In this document: in pieces, positions 19,541 to 29,807 of the stretch
How positions within the stretch are numbered: position 1 is the stretch's first letter
Layout of the letters: the number at the start of each line of letters is the position of its first letter
Source: Entrophospora sp. SA101
Taxonomy: Eukaryota > Glomeromycota > Glomeromycetes > Entrophosporales > Entrophosporaceae
Length of the DNA: 35,166 bases
Direction: 5' to 3'
Assembly (NCBI GenBank): GCA_958430865.1
Contig: CAUDNR010004500.1
Coordinates: forward strand, 114,624 to 149,789
Notes under the pieces: model-generated
The model's input: the letters and a program-made list of their open reading frames with translations, nothing else
What the model was told of the DNA's origin: nothing
Databases searched by the model: none
Program-made: the position numbers and the translations under genes

Positions 19541-20053
19541 CTTTAATTATTATAAGAAAAATATGATTTTTTACTTGAATGTAAGATTACATAAATGTTT
19601 ATAATAATAACAAATATTACGACATTGCAGTTAGCTGCAACACCGTGATACCATAATTTATTTTACATTACAGATGTCAACTCCAATCATAAAATTAAAA
19701 TACCTTGTGCACCAATAGTTAATTGAGTAACCATTCCGATGATTATGACTATGACGTTATTATTAAGAATTTTCAGGTCATTTGATATAGTTTGCTTTTT
19801 TGGTGATCCATCTTCTTCATTATCAAAACTAATATTAAAACTTCAGTGGTATTATTAATATTATGCACAACTTCTGATGTTCGGTTGGATTCTTCTTTGG
19901 TGCCGTCGTTATATTTTTTTTTTTTAAAAAAAAGTAAATATCAACAGTATTTGAATAAATCATCAATACAACGTTTATTTTATTATAAAAAATCAATCTT
20001 TTTATTTATTAATATCAATAATGTTAATAATCTATTAACATTAATTTATCAGA
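19541..20053. other. Stretch with one coding-like scrap
   Basis: On the minus strand about 19700-19830 reads NEEDGSPKKQTISNDLKILN followed by a hydrophobic run NVIVIIIGMVTQLTIGAQG; about 19850-19915 in another frame reads DGTKEESNRTSEVVHN. This could be the broken C-terminal end of a membrane or transposon protein. No family recognised. Confidence 0.3.
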
Positions 20054-21208
20054 TTATTGTGTTTTAAAATATTGAGGATTTTTCTCAAAGAATTCTTCGA
20101 CTTTAGTATCAGGAGCACCAATTATATGTTGTAAATCATCGGAAACCTTACTATCTTTGCCGGTTCTGATCCAATCCAATAAATCCAATAATGTATCACA
20201 ATAGTAACGATTAATTAATTCTTTGGTTGGAGGATAACTATCGCACTCGTTCTTTATATTATTACTAATTTGTAACTGTTGTTTGCCGACAACTAAAGAA
20301 TATAATAGCATTTTAGATCGTCACGAGAAATTTCTTCATAGTCAATCTTGGTTCCTGCCAAATCATTAAGTTTTTCAACATCATGCTCACAAGCTATACT
20401 TTCAGGTCCTGTTAATGTAACGATAATTGATTTTTCATCCTCGATGACGATATTTTTGGAGTTTTTTAATAAAGAAGCAAACAGTTGTTGGTTTTGTTGT
20501 TCAGTATGAGGCAAGGCAGCAATAACTTTTGCCAAAACTTTTCCAATATCGACTAAATCGATTGGTGAATACTTGTGTTGTTGTGCGTCCAATGTTAATT
20601 TGATTTTAACCTCGGCGTCAATCATTGGTTTAAAAAAAAGAAATTTTGATACAACAATGGCAATCTATACATTATTATATCGTCGCGTGAGTATGTAATC
20701 ACATTCTTTACATATAAAATCATATGCATCTTTTTACCTCATAATACCAATTTTTTCAAGATTTTGTTTCAAATTTCTTTAAAAAGTTTCAAAGCAGGAC
20801 AATCAGAGTCTGCTTCGATTATCGAAATTAGACTGACATGTTTAGCCTTAACTTTTTTAAATGACTGGATCATTTTATCGGCAAATTCGACTTTTCTTTT
20901 GTCGGATTCAGTGAAGAACATAACACCATCTAATTCACCAGAGAATGCCTTGTCTAAAATTTTTGCTTGTCATAATCGATCAGATGAATCTCGGCACCTA
21001 AATCTTTCAAATCTTTTAGAAGCTTTTCATTTTGATGTTTTGCAATTGCACGAAGCACCTTTATATTATCGCGATGATTATAAAGTAAATCATGAGCTAA
21101 TGAATGACCAATGTATTCATCGGTGGCAGTAATTGCTATCGAAGATTTACGTTTTTGTTCGTCTTTAACAATGGAAGAAGAAACATTCATAAAATTAGTG
21201 GAAAACAT
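20054..21208 (-). pseudogene. NmrA-like NAD(P)-binding Rossmann protein with several frameshifts
   Basis: Read from 21208 downward: SSIAITATDEYIGHSLAHDL is a degenerate dinucleotide-binding start of an atypical SDR (normally TGATG..G), followed by DLKDLGAEIHLIDYDK. After a one-base shift near 20968 come LDGVMFFTESDKRKVEF and HVSLISIIEADSDCP. A possible intron is 20665-20737. The downstream part reads KYSPIDLVDIGKVLAKVIAA and ends DLLDWIRTGKDSKVSDDLQH...NPQYFKTQ. Further one-base shifts lie near 20785, 20630 and 20309. The order matches an NmrA-like protein (regulators or reductases binding NAD(P)H). With about four shifts it should be non-functional. It is divergent from UNC50 with 335 bp between. 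Confidence 0.7.
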
Positions 21209-21543
21209 TTCGTGATAATAATAATAACAATAATAATTAGATAATGAGAGAGAAGTTATCAGCGTGTCAAAGAAAGTAAGGGACGAATTAATTCACGTTG
21301 TTTTATATTTGTTTTTAAACTCGATTTCAAATTTAATCAAATCATTATTAATATTATGCTCAATTATTTTGAGATTTTATTATTCATTTATATAAATAAT
21401 AAAGTTAATTTGTGTAACACTAATGATTTAGAAAAATAAATTTTTTTTTGCAACAGTCGAACAAACAAACAATATATAACAAAATAAATTTCAAGTCATA
21501 TAATTCATCATTCAAATAACATATTAAAATATAAATAAAAAAC
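21209..21543. promoter_or_regulatory. Divergent intergenic region between NmrA-like relic and UNC50
   Basis: 335 bp, AT-rich, between two divergent start codons; it must contain the UNC50 promoter. No specific element can be named. Confidence 0.4.
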
Positions 21544-22975
21544 ATGTCAATTTTACCAATTACTTCACCAAGGAATTCGTTTAATGAGGATGTTTATCCA
21601 TACAAGCGAAGATCTAGTTATTGGACAGCATCTATTCCTATATTTTTAAGACGTTTATTTAGATTTCCACAGATGGTAATAGTATGTTTTTTTAAAGGTG
21701 TTTTATTAAAATATTTACTTATTTTATTAATGTTTCACACAAGTATTAATTATAGATAATGAATTTAATTTTAACAAGGAAAAAAATAATTAACAATGTA
21801 TTTTTTTTTCCTTAATAAAAATTAGGATTTTGAAATTGCATTGTGGCAAATGTTTTATTTATGTATATCACCTAGGAGAGTGTGAGTAATAATTGATAAT
21901 TTAGATTTATAAGTTCGTGAATAACAATAATAATTTAGAATCTAATAATGTTAAATTTTAATTATTATAGATATAGAAATATTTATTATCATAAGCGTAA
22001 GTTATTTTTTAGGGAATAAAAAATATATATCAAGATCATCAAATTAGAAGTGGAAGTGGAAGATTAAAGAACAATATTAATTGATTTAATTGATTTAATT
22101 AAATTAGAGACAAAAAATCAATGGGCGAGAGATGATCCAGCATTTGTTGTAATTTTATCATTTCTATTAGGAAGTAAGGAATTATTTCTCGATCAATTAA
22201 TATTGATATTAATATCCATCACCTTCAAATATTCACAACATCTCTTAAATATTTGATTTATATAGTATCAGCTATTGCATGGGGAATTGTATATGGACAT
22301 GGAATTGTTGGAATCTTTAAAATGATAGCTTTCATGGTTTTTGTAGATTTTGTAATTGTTGGATTATTTATTTCATCAGTTTGTTGGTAATTAGAATATG
22401 GCTCATTTTAATTATATTTAATATTAATTATAATAATAATTTTTTAATCATCTAATCACTATTTAATAATATCACCGTTAAAAATTATTATTATGTAACA
22501 GGTTATTTGCTAATAGATTTCTCACACATAAACGAACAATCCACGCTGTAGAACAGTCAGTTGAATGGGCATATGCATTTGATGTGCACTGCAACTCATT
22601 TTTTCCATTATTTTTGATTTTATATGTTGTTCAATTCTTTCTTATGAGAATTCTGGTAAAACATATTTGGATTTGTTTATTCCTTGGAAACACCATGTAT
22701 CTAATTGCTGTAAGTTATTACTGTTATATAACATTCCTTGGATATAATGGTAAGTGATTGGGCAAAGATTTGGTGATTGGCGATTAATGATTGAATATTT
22801 TTCAAAAATAATCAATTTTACTTATTTACTCAATTTTTTTGTAGCACTTCCGTTTCTTCTGCACACAGAAATGTTTTTATATCCAATAGCAATATTTTTT
22901 ATTTTTTATATTATTTCTTTATTTGGATTCAATATTAGTGCTAATGTATTAATATTATATTTTGGAAGTCATTGA
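21544..22975 (+). CDS. UNC50: UNC-50 family Golgi membrane protein (yeast Gmh1)
   Basis: Seven exons: 21544-21675, 21826-21881, 21971-21996, 22108-22173, 22266-22386, 22502-22749, 22845-22975. All junctions are GT...AG and phases agree; the product is 259 residues, the usual UNC-50 length. Signatures in order: RRLFRFPQMDFEIALWQM, SPRRVYRNIYYHK, TKNQWARDDPAFVVILSF, EWAYAFDVHCNSFFP, GNTMYLIAVSYYCY followed by ITFLGYNALPFL. About five hydrophobic segments span the second half. Family members sit in the ER/Golgi membrane; yeast Gmh1 binds Arf exchange factors, and worm UNC-50 is needed for acetylcholine receptor assembly. Exon 3 is only 26 nt. The gene looks intact and is the best-preserved multi-exon gene in the window. 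Confidence 0.94.
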
Positions 22976-23668
22976 AAATAATTTATATTATAAAAAAAAA
23001 GATTATTATTTTATTTTTATTTTTTGTAAATTATTAATTAATCTTATAAGTTATAAAGTTTTTGTTTTATTTTTTGTATAAATTTTTTTTGAAGACTAAT
23101 CATTATTATATTAGAGTTTAAAGAACATTCATTTATTTAAAAATTATTATATTTTTATTATATTTAAATTTACTAAATGTTAATATAATAGATTAATTAT
23201 CCTTTAACTGTTGACGAAATCAAAAAAAAATTTTTAAATATAATAATATAATATAATAAATTAGAAAATATGAAACGAGTAAATAGACTGTTACAACACT
23301 TATTAAAAAGTAAATTACAAAAAAATAATATCCACATTACTATTTCATGTGAATTATACTATTTTTTAGATATAACAATAAGGTGTGTTTATGAAATATA
23401 TATATTTACTTGCATAATTATAATTTACATGCATGATGCATTCAAGCATCCAAATTAATTTGATTAGAATCTATAATAGATGTATTGATATTGCCAATTT
23501 TAATATTGATATTATTTAATTAAAAAAATTATAATTAAATTAAATAAATAATTACCATTATCATTTCCAATGATTGTGACTTTATTGGAGTTTGCAGGCT
23601 GAGGAAGATTTGTAAATTAAATGGTCTGCTGATATAAATAGCATTTAAAGGGTCATATTTAATCTTAT
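22976..23668. other. AT-rich intergenic, nothing recognised
   Basis: Very AT-rich (poly-A/T tracts, ATTATTA runs). The longest frame here is low-complexity and not credible. Confidence 0.5.
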
Positions 23669-23884
23669 TCATTTCATCAAATATTTTTCTAATTGGTTTT
23701 TCTTTTCTGGATCCAGATAAGTGAAATTTAATGTTTGAAATAAATAACAAGTACAATTCTCTATTATTTTTAACAATTCAACTAATTCATTTAATAAATT
23801 GTTAATTCTAATCAGCTGGAAATTTCCATTGATCAATTCATTCAATTTGGTAATGAGTTTATTTAATAGTTTGTATGGGTCCAT
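23669..23884 (-). CDS. Hypothetical small Leu/Asn-rich helical protein (71 aa)
   Basis: A single open frame from ATG to TGA, reading YKLLNKLITKLNELINGN then LLNELVELLKIIEN and LDPEKKNQLEKYL. The heptad-like Leu/Ile spacing suggests one or two amphipathic helices or a short coiled coil. No family is recognised and no supporting neighbour exists. Because the region is AT-rich, where Leu, Asn, Ile and Lys codons arise by chance, the call is weak; it could also be an exon of a longer gene. Confidence 0.3.
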   Translation of the reverse strand: MDPYKLLNKLITKLNELINGNFQLIRINNLLNELVELLKIIENCTCYLFQTLNFTYLDPEKKNQLEKYLMK

Positions 23885-24249
23885 TCCTCCTTTTTTATGT
23901 AAAATATAAGATTGAAAAAAAATAAGTTTTTTTGCGATATGTATATTTAATAAATCCTATTACAGTAACTAATTCTCAGGAAGGTAAAATATTTAATACT
24001 TTTGCAAAATATTTAACAGGCTGAATCATTATTAAATCTTTCATCAACTGAAATTGAAAATGTATAACACCAATTTTCATGTAGTGATATTTTAATTATT
24101 TGATTTATTATTTGATAATAAAGTTTAAATGAAATAGATAATTTGAATCAAACATGGGTATAGATCATTTAATTTATGATCTACTCAATCCTGATGAATA
24201 TACATGCTAGTTATTAATTTATGTAAAAATTCATTATTGTTATCAATTA
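23885..24249. other. Intergenic, nothing recognised
   Basis: AT-rich; only short frames. Confidence 0.4.
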
Positions 24250-24425
24250 CACCCATATATAAAAAAAGGCATTGATTCAGCAAAAATAATCATTTGATCA
24301 AACCACTGAGCATATTCTTCAAAGTTTTTGGCATATTGGATGTCTTATGAAGGTATTTCTGAATCATGTTCACCCTTGAATAGTCGGGCTGACTCAATTG
24401 CACCCAACTTGATGTTTTGTTCCAC
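24250..24425 (-). pseudogene. Decayed coding fragment, unknown
   Basis: The minus strand reads KLGAIESARLFKGEHDSEIP, a TAA stop, then in the same frame YAKNFEEYAQWFDQMIIFAE followed by SMPFF. The residue mix looks coding, but no family was recognised and the in-frame stop means it is dead or spliced. Confidence 0.35.
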
Positions 24426-25234
24426 ACTATTGTGAGATCAAAATCCGCGTCTCACACAAATCTCTTGGATTTGGTTAAACTAATATTTATTTCGTTTTAT
24501 GGCAGTATCCGGTTATGTAATTTTTTGATTACTTTCTCTTACTATATCGCTCAAACTATTTAACTATGTACAGGGCAAGTTTCCTTATTTCACTTCCAGT
24601 AACGTTTTCTCAGCAGTTCTTTCCCTTGAGTATTGTATTTTCATAATTATCGAGAATAAAAATAATAGAAGGAAATTCTTTGACTATAATTATGGTTTGG
24701 CCAACCTTTAATATATATCAGATCAATAAAATTAACCTCCCTTTTCACAGCATTTTTCATCTAGCAATTACATATCGATAAAAAACATGTTTCCATCTGC
24801 CAAAAAATGTTTGAATAACATAAATATCAATACAGAAGTTGGTTCAAAAAATCAAACTTGTTCATTCTATACATTGTTGAAAGAGTGAATATGTAAATTA
24901 ACCCAATTGAATTTTTGTTTTATGAGGTTCGTTCACCTCCTCTTCATGTCTCAAAAAGCACATTGTCATAACTTTTTTTCTAATAGTGGAAAATTGAGAA
25001 AACACAGAGATTTGACAGCTTCACAAAAGATCGTTCTGGAGGAAGGTTTCATGATGACATAATAAAAAAATAGATTCATTATTGCATGCAAAAGATATCC
25101 GGTTTTTCAGGCAATTTCAAAAAGTAAATACTGGCACATTTGTCGGCAAAAATATATACTAATACATGATGGAATAATATTTCCTAAATTTAAATATAAT
25201 TAACTTGATTAGGCATTGAAAATCATCCAGATTT
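24426..25234. other. Gene-free stretch
   Basis: No supportable frame or repeat. Confidence 0.4.
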
Positions 25235-25243
25235 ACAAAGATT

Positions 25244-25468
25244 AGCATAGTGGAAGTTTGTTGTTACACTAAATGTTGTACAGAACTCATTGCTTCTGAA
25301 ACTTCGCCAGTGTATAGTTGTTACCTCTCTAAATTGGAGATCAAGTTCGGATCAAATTCAAATCCAGTTTATCACTTACTTTTTATTGCCAGAATGTTTG
25401 CCGTGTATTGTAAAGCTACGTTGCACAATATAAAAAATTAGTGTAACATTTCAAATTTCCACTATGCT
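25244..25468. mobile_element. 225-bp MITE with 9-bp target duplication (Mutator-like)
   Basis: AGCATAGTGGAAGTTTG...GTTACACT opens the element (25244-25270) and its near reverse complement AGTGTAAC...TTCCACTATGCT closes it (25440-25468). The 9-mer ACAAAGATT stands directly outside both ends (25235-25243 and 25469-25477). A 9-bp duplication is typical of MULE/Mutator elements. The interior has no transposase; the 63-codon plus-strand frame inside is chance. Confidence 0.85.
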
Positions 25469-25589
25469 ACAAAGATTGGAGTTGATTTTGGTAATGAAAG
25501 CTGCAACTTCAAAAATCGCATCTCCAACATGATGAAAGTCCTTGCAACGCTGTTTCTATTATCTTATTCCCATTCAGATGGTCGTTAGT

Positions 25590-25924
25590 CTATGGATTAA
25601 TCAAAAAACTATTAGCAGAATCGCGAATTGAGTTTAAATAATGATGATATGGCATTATCAATTGTTGAAAAAGTAGAGAGGATTGGATTTCCAGCATATT
25701 TTGGTAGCGCAGGTAGATGTGTAATGGGTGATTGCTTGGCATGATGTTGCCACTCCATGCAAGTGGGTCCATTTGTCTTTGGCCACCATCAAGTCATAGA
25801 AGGCCTTACACTTATTTCTTTTTAAAAAAGGGGACAAATTTGAAGGCAAGGTTGTGTTTTTTGATAGATGTTTGCATTTTTGTTGGCCAGTATCTGGTTC
25901 TAATTTTGAAAATTTCTCAATCAT
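25590..25924 (-). pseudogene. Decayed coding fragment, unknown
   Basis: One frame gives LKRNKCKAFYDLMVAKDKWT then HLHGVA, and after a shift NIMPSNHPLHIYLRYQNMLE then SSLLFQQLIMPYHHYLNSIR. It appears to be one protein broken by a frameshift. Family unknown; possibly transposon-derived. Confidence 0.3.
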
Positions 25925-26158
25925 AATGTGGCTAGTACCAATACAGGAAGAACCTAGCTATCTATTGAAGGTGGTATTTTTATATACTCATAGTGCCCCT
26001 TTCCATTGGGGAAACATCAAAGATTCCATGTCAGGGTTTTCAAATAAGATCAGAAGTTTGACATTGTTTGATTCAACAAAACTCACAATCAGTATACTGT
26101 AGATTGTGTCAGTTGGCTTTTTATTTGATAATTTAGGTATAATTTTTATTATATTTAA

Positions 26159-26453
26159 ATTGTTCAGATACATGTATTCAGGGTCAAAGATTTCAATACC
26201 TTTATTTAGTTTATAGTGAAAATCACAATTAGCAGTCTCGATAATGGAAAAAAAGTTAGGAATATTAACGACTTCTTTAATTATTTTTTCCCGTTGTTCG
26301 GTTTTTAATTGAGGATTAATTAACTGCTAATATCTCTTTATCAATAATTTCGCTGTAATTTACTCGAGCAATAGTAGGTATTTTTTGCCAGCCTCATTCT
26401 TGTAATTTTTTGGCTAAATGATTTTCTCAATCCTTTTCTTTACTTTTTCACAT
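26159..26453 (-). pseudogene. Relic of a UGA=Trp bacterial-type gene, resembling type I restriction subunit HsdR N terminus
   Basis: From ATG at 26453 the minus strand reads, if TGA is Trp, MWKSKEKDWENHLAKKLQEW then GWQKIPTIARVNYSEIIDKE; TGA occurs at 26450-26448, 26429-26427 and 26396-26394. Then a one-to-few-base shift near 26318, and NPQLKTEQREKIIKEVVN, ETANCDFHYKLNKGIEIFDP. The layout (acidic-helical start with L..WGW, then a LNPxL-like segment, then N/T..F...L..G(I/V).(I/V)) resembles HsdR N-terminal regions. Reading TGA as Trp is normal in Mollicutes and in fungal mitochondria. The nuclease and helicase motifs are missing; similarity fades after 26159, though the frame stays open to about 25988. 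HsdR identity is inference. Confidence 0.4.
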
Positions 26454-26731
26454 GATTTTTAATATTAGTTTGGAGGAGTTAAATTTTAAGATTTTTAATA
26501 TTAATAAATTATTTATATTGATAGTACATCACTTCAATTTGTCAATACTATAAAAAAATGAAACCATTGTTTTGAAAAGGTAAGATACAAACAATGCTGC
26601 AATTATGTATGTATGATAACAATGATTATTAAAAATTACATTTATTTTTTTGTCAAAAATTATTATTTTTTATTTAGTGTGCATATTTGGCATCTGAATT
26701 TCAAAATGAAAAAAAAAATCCAAAGAAGTTA

Positions 26732-27797
26732 TTATATAATAACATTAAGAAATTCACCAGAAATGTTTTGTGAATTATGTAGTTTTTTTAATGCCACAGG
26801 CATATCCTTGCTAATTCTTTTATAATCATCATTTATACAATCATCATTTATACTTTTATAACCATTTAACCAAGTAGCTTTGGATATTGTTGCAAACCCA
26901 CCTTCACTTACCTTTTCGATATTTGTTAAATTGTTATAAGGAATCCATTGGAGATGATTACTATAATGATACTTGGTTGCTTTAAGTTGTGTACTTTTAA
27001 TCAATTTATCCAATGTTTCATTGCCACTAGTCCATCCTTCAGTTAATAGCTTTGGATCACATGATTGACACAATGAATAATAGGTATTATATCTATTGCA
27101 GGTTGGACACTCCCCATATTCTTTTGTTCTATTATATGGATCTTCATAATCTTGAAAACTTCCATCTTCCATGTATTCCATTACAAAGATATGTTCTTTT
27201 GTAGCTGGATCTTGTGTTGATCCATAAATCTTATTTATAAAATCTTCACCATAAAATGTAACGTAATTTCTAAACTATATAAAAAAAAATTATAATGAAT
27301 TTCAGAATAATATCTAAAAGTCTGAAATTAATAGAAAAATAAAATAATTTACCTCATTAAGAAATTCATCAGAAATATTCTGTGAATTATGTAGTTTTTT
27401 TAGTGTTATAGTCCTATCTCTGCTAATTCTTTTATTTCCAAAAGTATCTTTCTCCATTTAACAAAGTAGCTTTGGATATAGTTGCAAAACCACCTTCACC
27501 TATCTTTTTAATATTTGTTAAATCATTATAAGGAACCCATTGAAGATAAATATGATTATGATATCTTGTTGCTTTAAGTTGTGTACTTTTAATCAACTCA
27601 TCTAATGTTTCATTGCCACTAGTCCATCCTTCAGTTAATAACTTTGGATCACATGATTGACACCATGAATAATGAGTATTATATCTTTTGCATGTTGGAC
27701 ATTCCTCATAATATTTGTCTCTTTTATTAGAATATTCATCATATTCATCAGTAGAAGTATCGTCATGATGTTTATTTTCATCCAAAATGTTTTCCAT
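26732..27797 (-). pseudogene. Two protein-kinase N-lobes fused in tandem, no C-lobe
   Basis: Exon 1 is 27353-27797 and exon 2 is 26732-27274, with a 78-nt intron in phase 0. Exon 1 encodes a Zn-ribbon-like head (CPTCKRYNTHYSWCQSC), PKLLTEGWTSGNETLDELIK, the glycine loop IGEGGFATISKA, and after a one-base shift near 27435 LKKLHNSQNISDEFLNE. Exon 2 continues to the hinge (HIFVMEYMEDGS) and, with no break, begins a second copy of the head (CPTCNRYNTYYSLCQSC), loop (VSEGGFATISKA) and VAIK Lys segment (DMPVALKKLHNSQ), stopping after EFLN. HRD and DFG are absent from both. Such heads are typical of kinases expanded in AM fungi. A partial tandem duplication through the hinge explains the structure. 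The second copy has VSEGG where the loop normally has IGEGG. Confidence 0.8.
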
Positions 27798-28059
27798 TGT
27801 GTAAAAAAAATTTTTTTTTTAAAGAACTTTTTTTTTTTTTCAGCCACAAATATGTATCACAAAAAATATATTAATTAATACATCTAAAAAAAAATTAAAA
27901 TCTTACCTGAACTACAACAATTCAGCATTGACACCCTAAAGTTGTAAAACTGTAATAATATTGCAAGCATGCAATCAGAGTTATTGGAGTCACCAAATCT
28001 GACAACTATACTGCTTGGTTAGGGTTTCTATTTGAATAAGGGTTTATTCAAATTATTTG
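27798..28059. other. Upstream flank of the kinase relic
   Basis: Poly-T/poly-A runs near 27808-27840; no gene seen. Confidence 0.4.
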
Positions 28060-28860
28060 TTTTACTTGTTATGAATTTGAGTATTTGAATTACATTGGAA
28101 GTTTATTTGAATAAAATGAATAATGAATAATTCAATAATTTGATAATTCAAATAAAACAAATGAACGAATAATTCAAATAAACAAATAACAAATAAAATA
28201 AATAATTCAATTGATAATTTAAATAAAACAAATAAATGAATAATAATAATTCGAATGATTCGAATAATTTGAATAAAACAAATAAACAAATAGTTCGAAT
28301 AAAAATTCGAATAATAAAATGAATAATTCAAGCAAAACAAATATTTGAATAAACGAATGATGATGTTAATTCGGATGTCAATTCGAATGATAAACGATAA
28401 ACGAATGATGTCAATTCAAATAATAATAATAAACAAACGATGCCAATTCAAATAATAATAATAAACAAATGATGTCAATTCGAACAATAATAATAAACAA
28501 ATGATGTCAATTCGAATAATAATAATAAACGAATGATGATAATTCGAATAATAATAATAATAAACAAATGATACAATTCGAATGATAAACGAATGATGTC
28601 AATTCGAATAATAACAAACAAATTATACAATTCGAATAATAAAGAATGATGTCAATTTGAATAATAAAGAATGATGTCAATTCGAATAATAAACAAATGA
28701 TACAATTCGAATAATAAACAAATGATAATAACAATTCGAATAATAAACGAATGATACAATTCGAATGATAAACGAATGATAATAACAATTTGAATGATAA
28801 ACGAATTGTGATAACATTTCAAACAAAATGAACGATTTGAATAATTCGAACAAAAATTTT
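28060..28860. repeat. Degenerate minisatellite of AATTCGAATAATAAACAAATGAT units
   Basis: About 800 bp of loosely tandem units built from (A/T)ATTCGAATAATAA, AACAAATGA(T) and GATGTCAATTCG, varying between about 20 and 32 bp. The first part (28060-28340) is richer in TTCAAATAAA variants, the second in TTCGAATAATAATAA. The hydrophobic frames on the minus strand are by-products of the repeat. Confidence 0.85.
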
Positions 28861-29609
28861 ATTACGAATAGAAACTCAACTCTATTGCAGAGTCACTAAA
28901 CCTGGCACAATAATGTTCAAACTAAACTAAAATATACAACTACACTACTTGAGGCGTCCCTACTAGCAATATAGTAAAACTAATAAAGGGTTCCTAACTA
29001 ATAATTAAATGTTGGCCAAACCATTAATCATCAGAAAGGGTTATGAATCAATCAATCATGCCAGATTTATCAATTAATGAAAAGTGTTATTATTGAAAGA
29101 TCAATTGTTTTTTAAATTTTTCACTGAAGGAAATTTCAAGCATATTTATACTTCTTGAGGTATTACAAATAACATGATTTTGTCCAATAAAATAAAATAA
29201 AATAAAATAGAATGATAAATGATGACTAATTGACAATTACTAAAATTAAATGTCAAAAATGAGTCATTGGTGATGTCATGATTAAATGATACCTGATGAA
29301 ATGTTTTTGTCATAATTAACAAGATTAAAATTTCAGATGTAAAGTAAGCACAAGTTACATCAAAAAAAAATTTTTTTTTTAATCAATTAATTCATTTGTT
29401 AATAATATTAATTAATGATATTTTTTAGTGTAAAAAATTTAATCTTCTGTATTCAGTTACAACATCTTTATTCACCTTCAGGCAATCAGGAGCCCTGCTC
29501 ATCACTACATATTTTCATCAATTGTTAGAGTCGCATGTAGCAATGTCACACCTTGTGTCTTGTGAGTTGTCAAGACAAATGCATTCTGCAATGGGAATTG
29601 GCATGTGTA
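28861..29609. other. Gene-free stretch
   Basis: Contains an (AATAA)n run at about 29188-29210 and poly-A/T tracts. No gene seen. Confidence 0.45.
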
Positions 29610-29807
29610 CTATTTATTTTCAAAATTTATAGTGATTTTTTGAACATTCATTTTGATAATGTTGCCATTAGTTGGAAAAGTAATTTCTACATCATTATCA
29701 TTTATAACTTTGGTGATCACACCTATTATTCTATTGCAGATGCCATGTTTAAACAGCTTATCAACGAACTCATGCTTTAATACTTTAATAGAACTTCCCA
29801 TTATCAT
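29610..29807 (-). pseudogene. PIF1/Helitron-type helicase fragment (SH3-like domain), right copy
   Basis: A 65-residue frame, MGSSIKVLKHEFVDKLFKHG then ICNRIIGVITKVINDNDVEI, aligns with 18681-18854 at about 70% of residues. The aligned GICNxxIGVITKV segment resembles the GL.NG..G.V element of PIF1-type helicases. Unlike the left copy it has a start codon and no internal stop, but it lacks all helicase ATPase motifs, so it is a fragment or a small protein in its own right. Confidence 0.4.

Noticed and set aside
24151..24211. Short plus-strand frame MGIDHLIYDLLNPDEYTC
   Set aside because: Only about 18 codons, no context.
28062..28788. Hydrophobic minus-strand frames
   Set aside because: Products of the minisatellite, without any non-repetitive part.
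28060..28860. Possible CRISPR-like or centromeric array
   Set aside because: Units vary in length and have no unique spacers; the organism is eukaryotic and nothing ties the array to a centromere.
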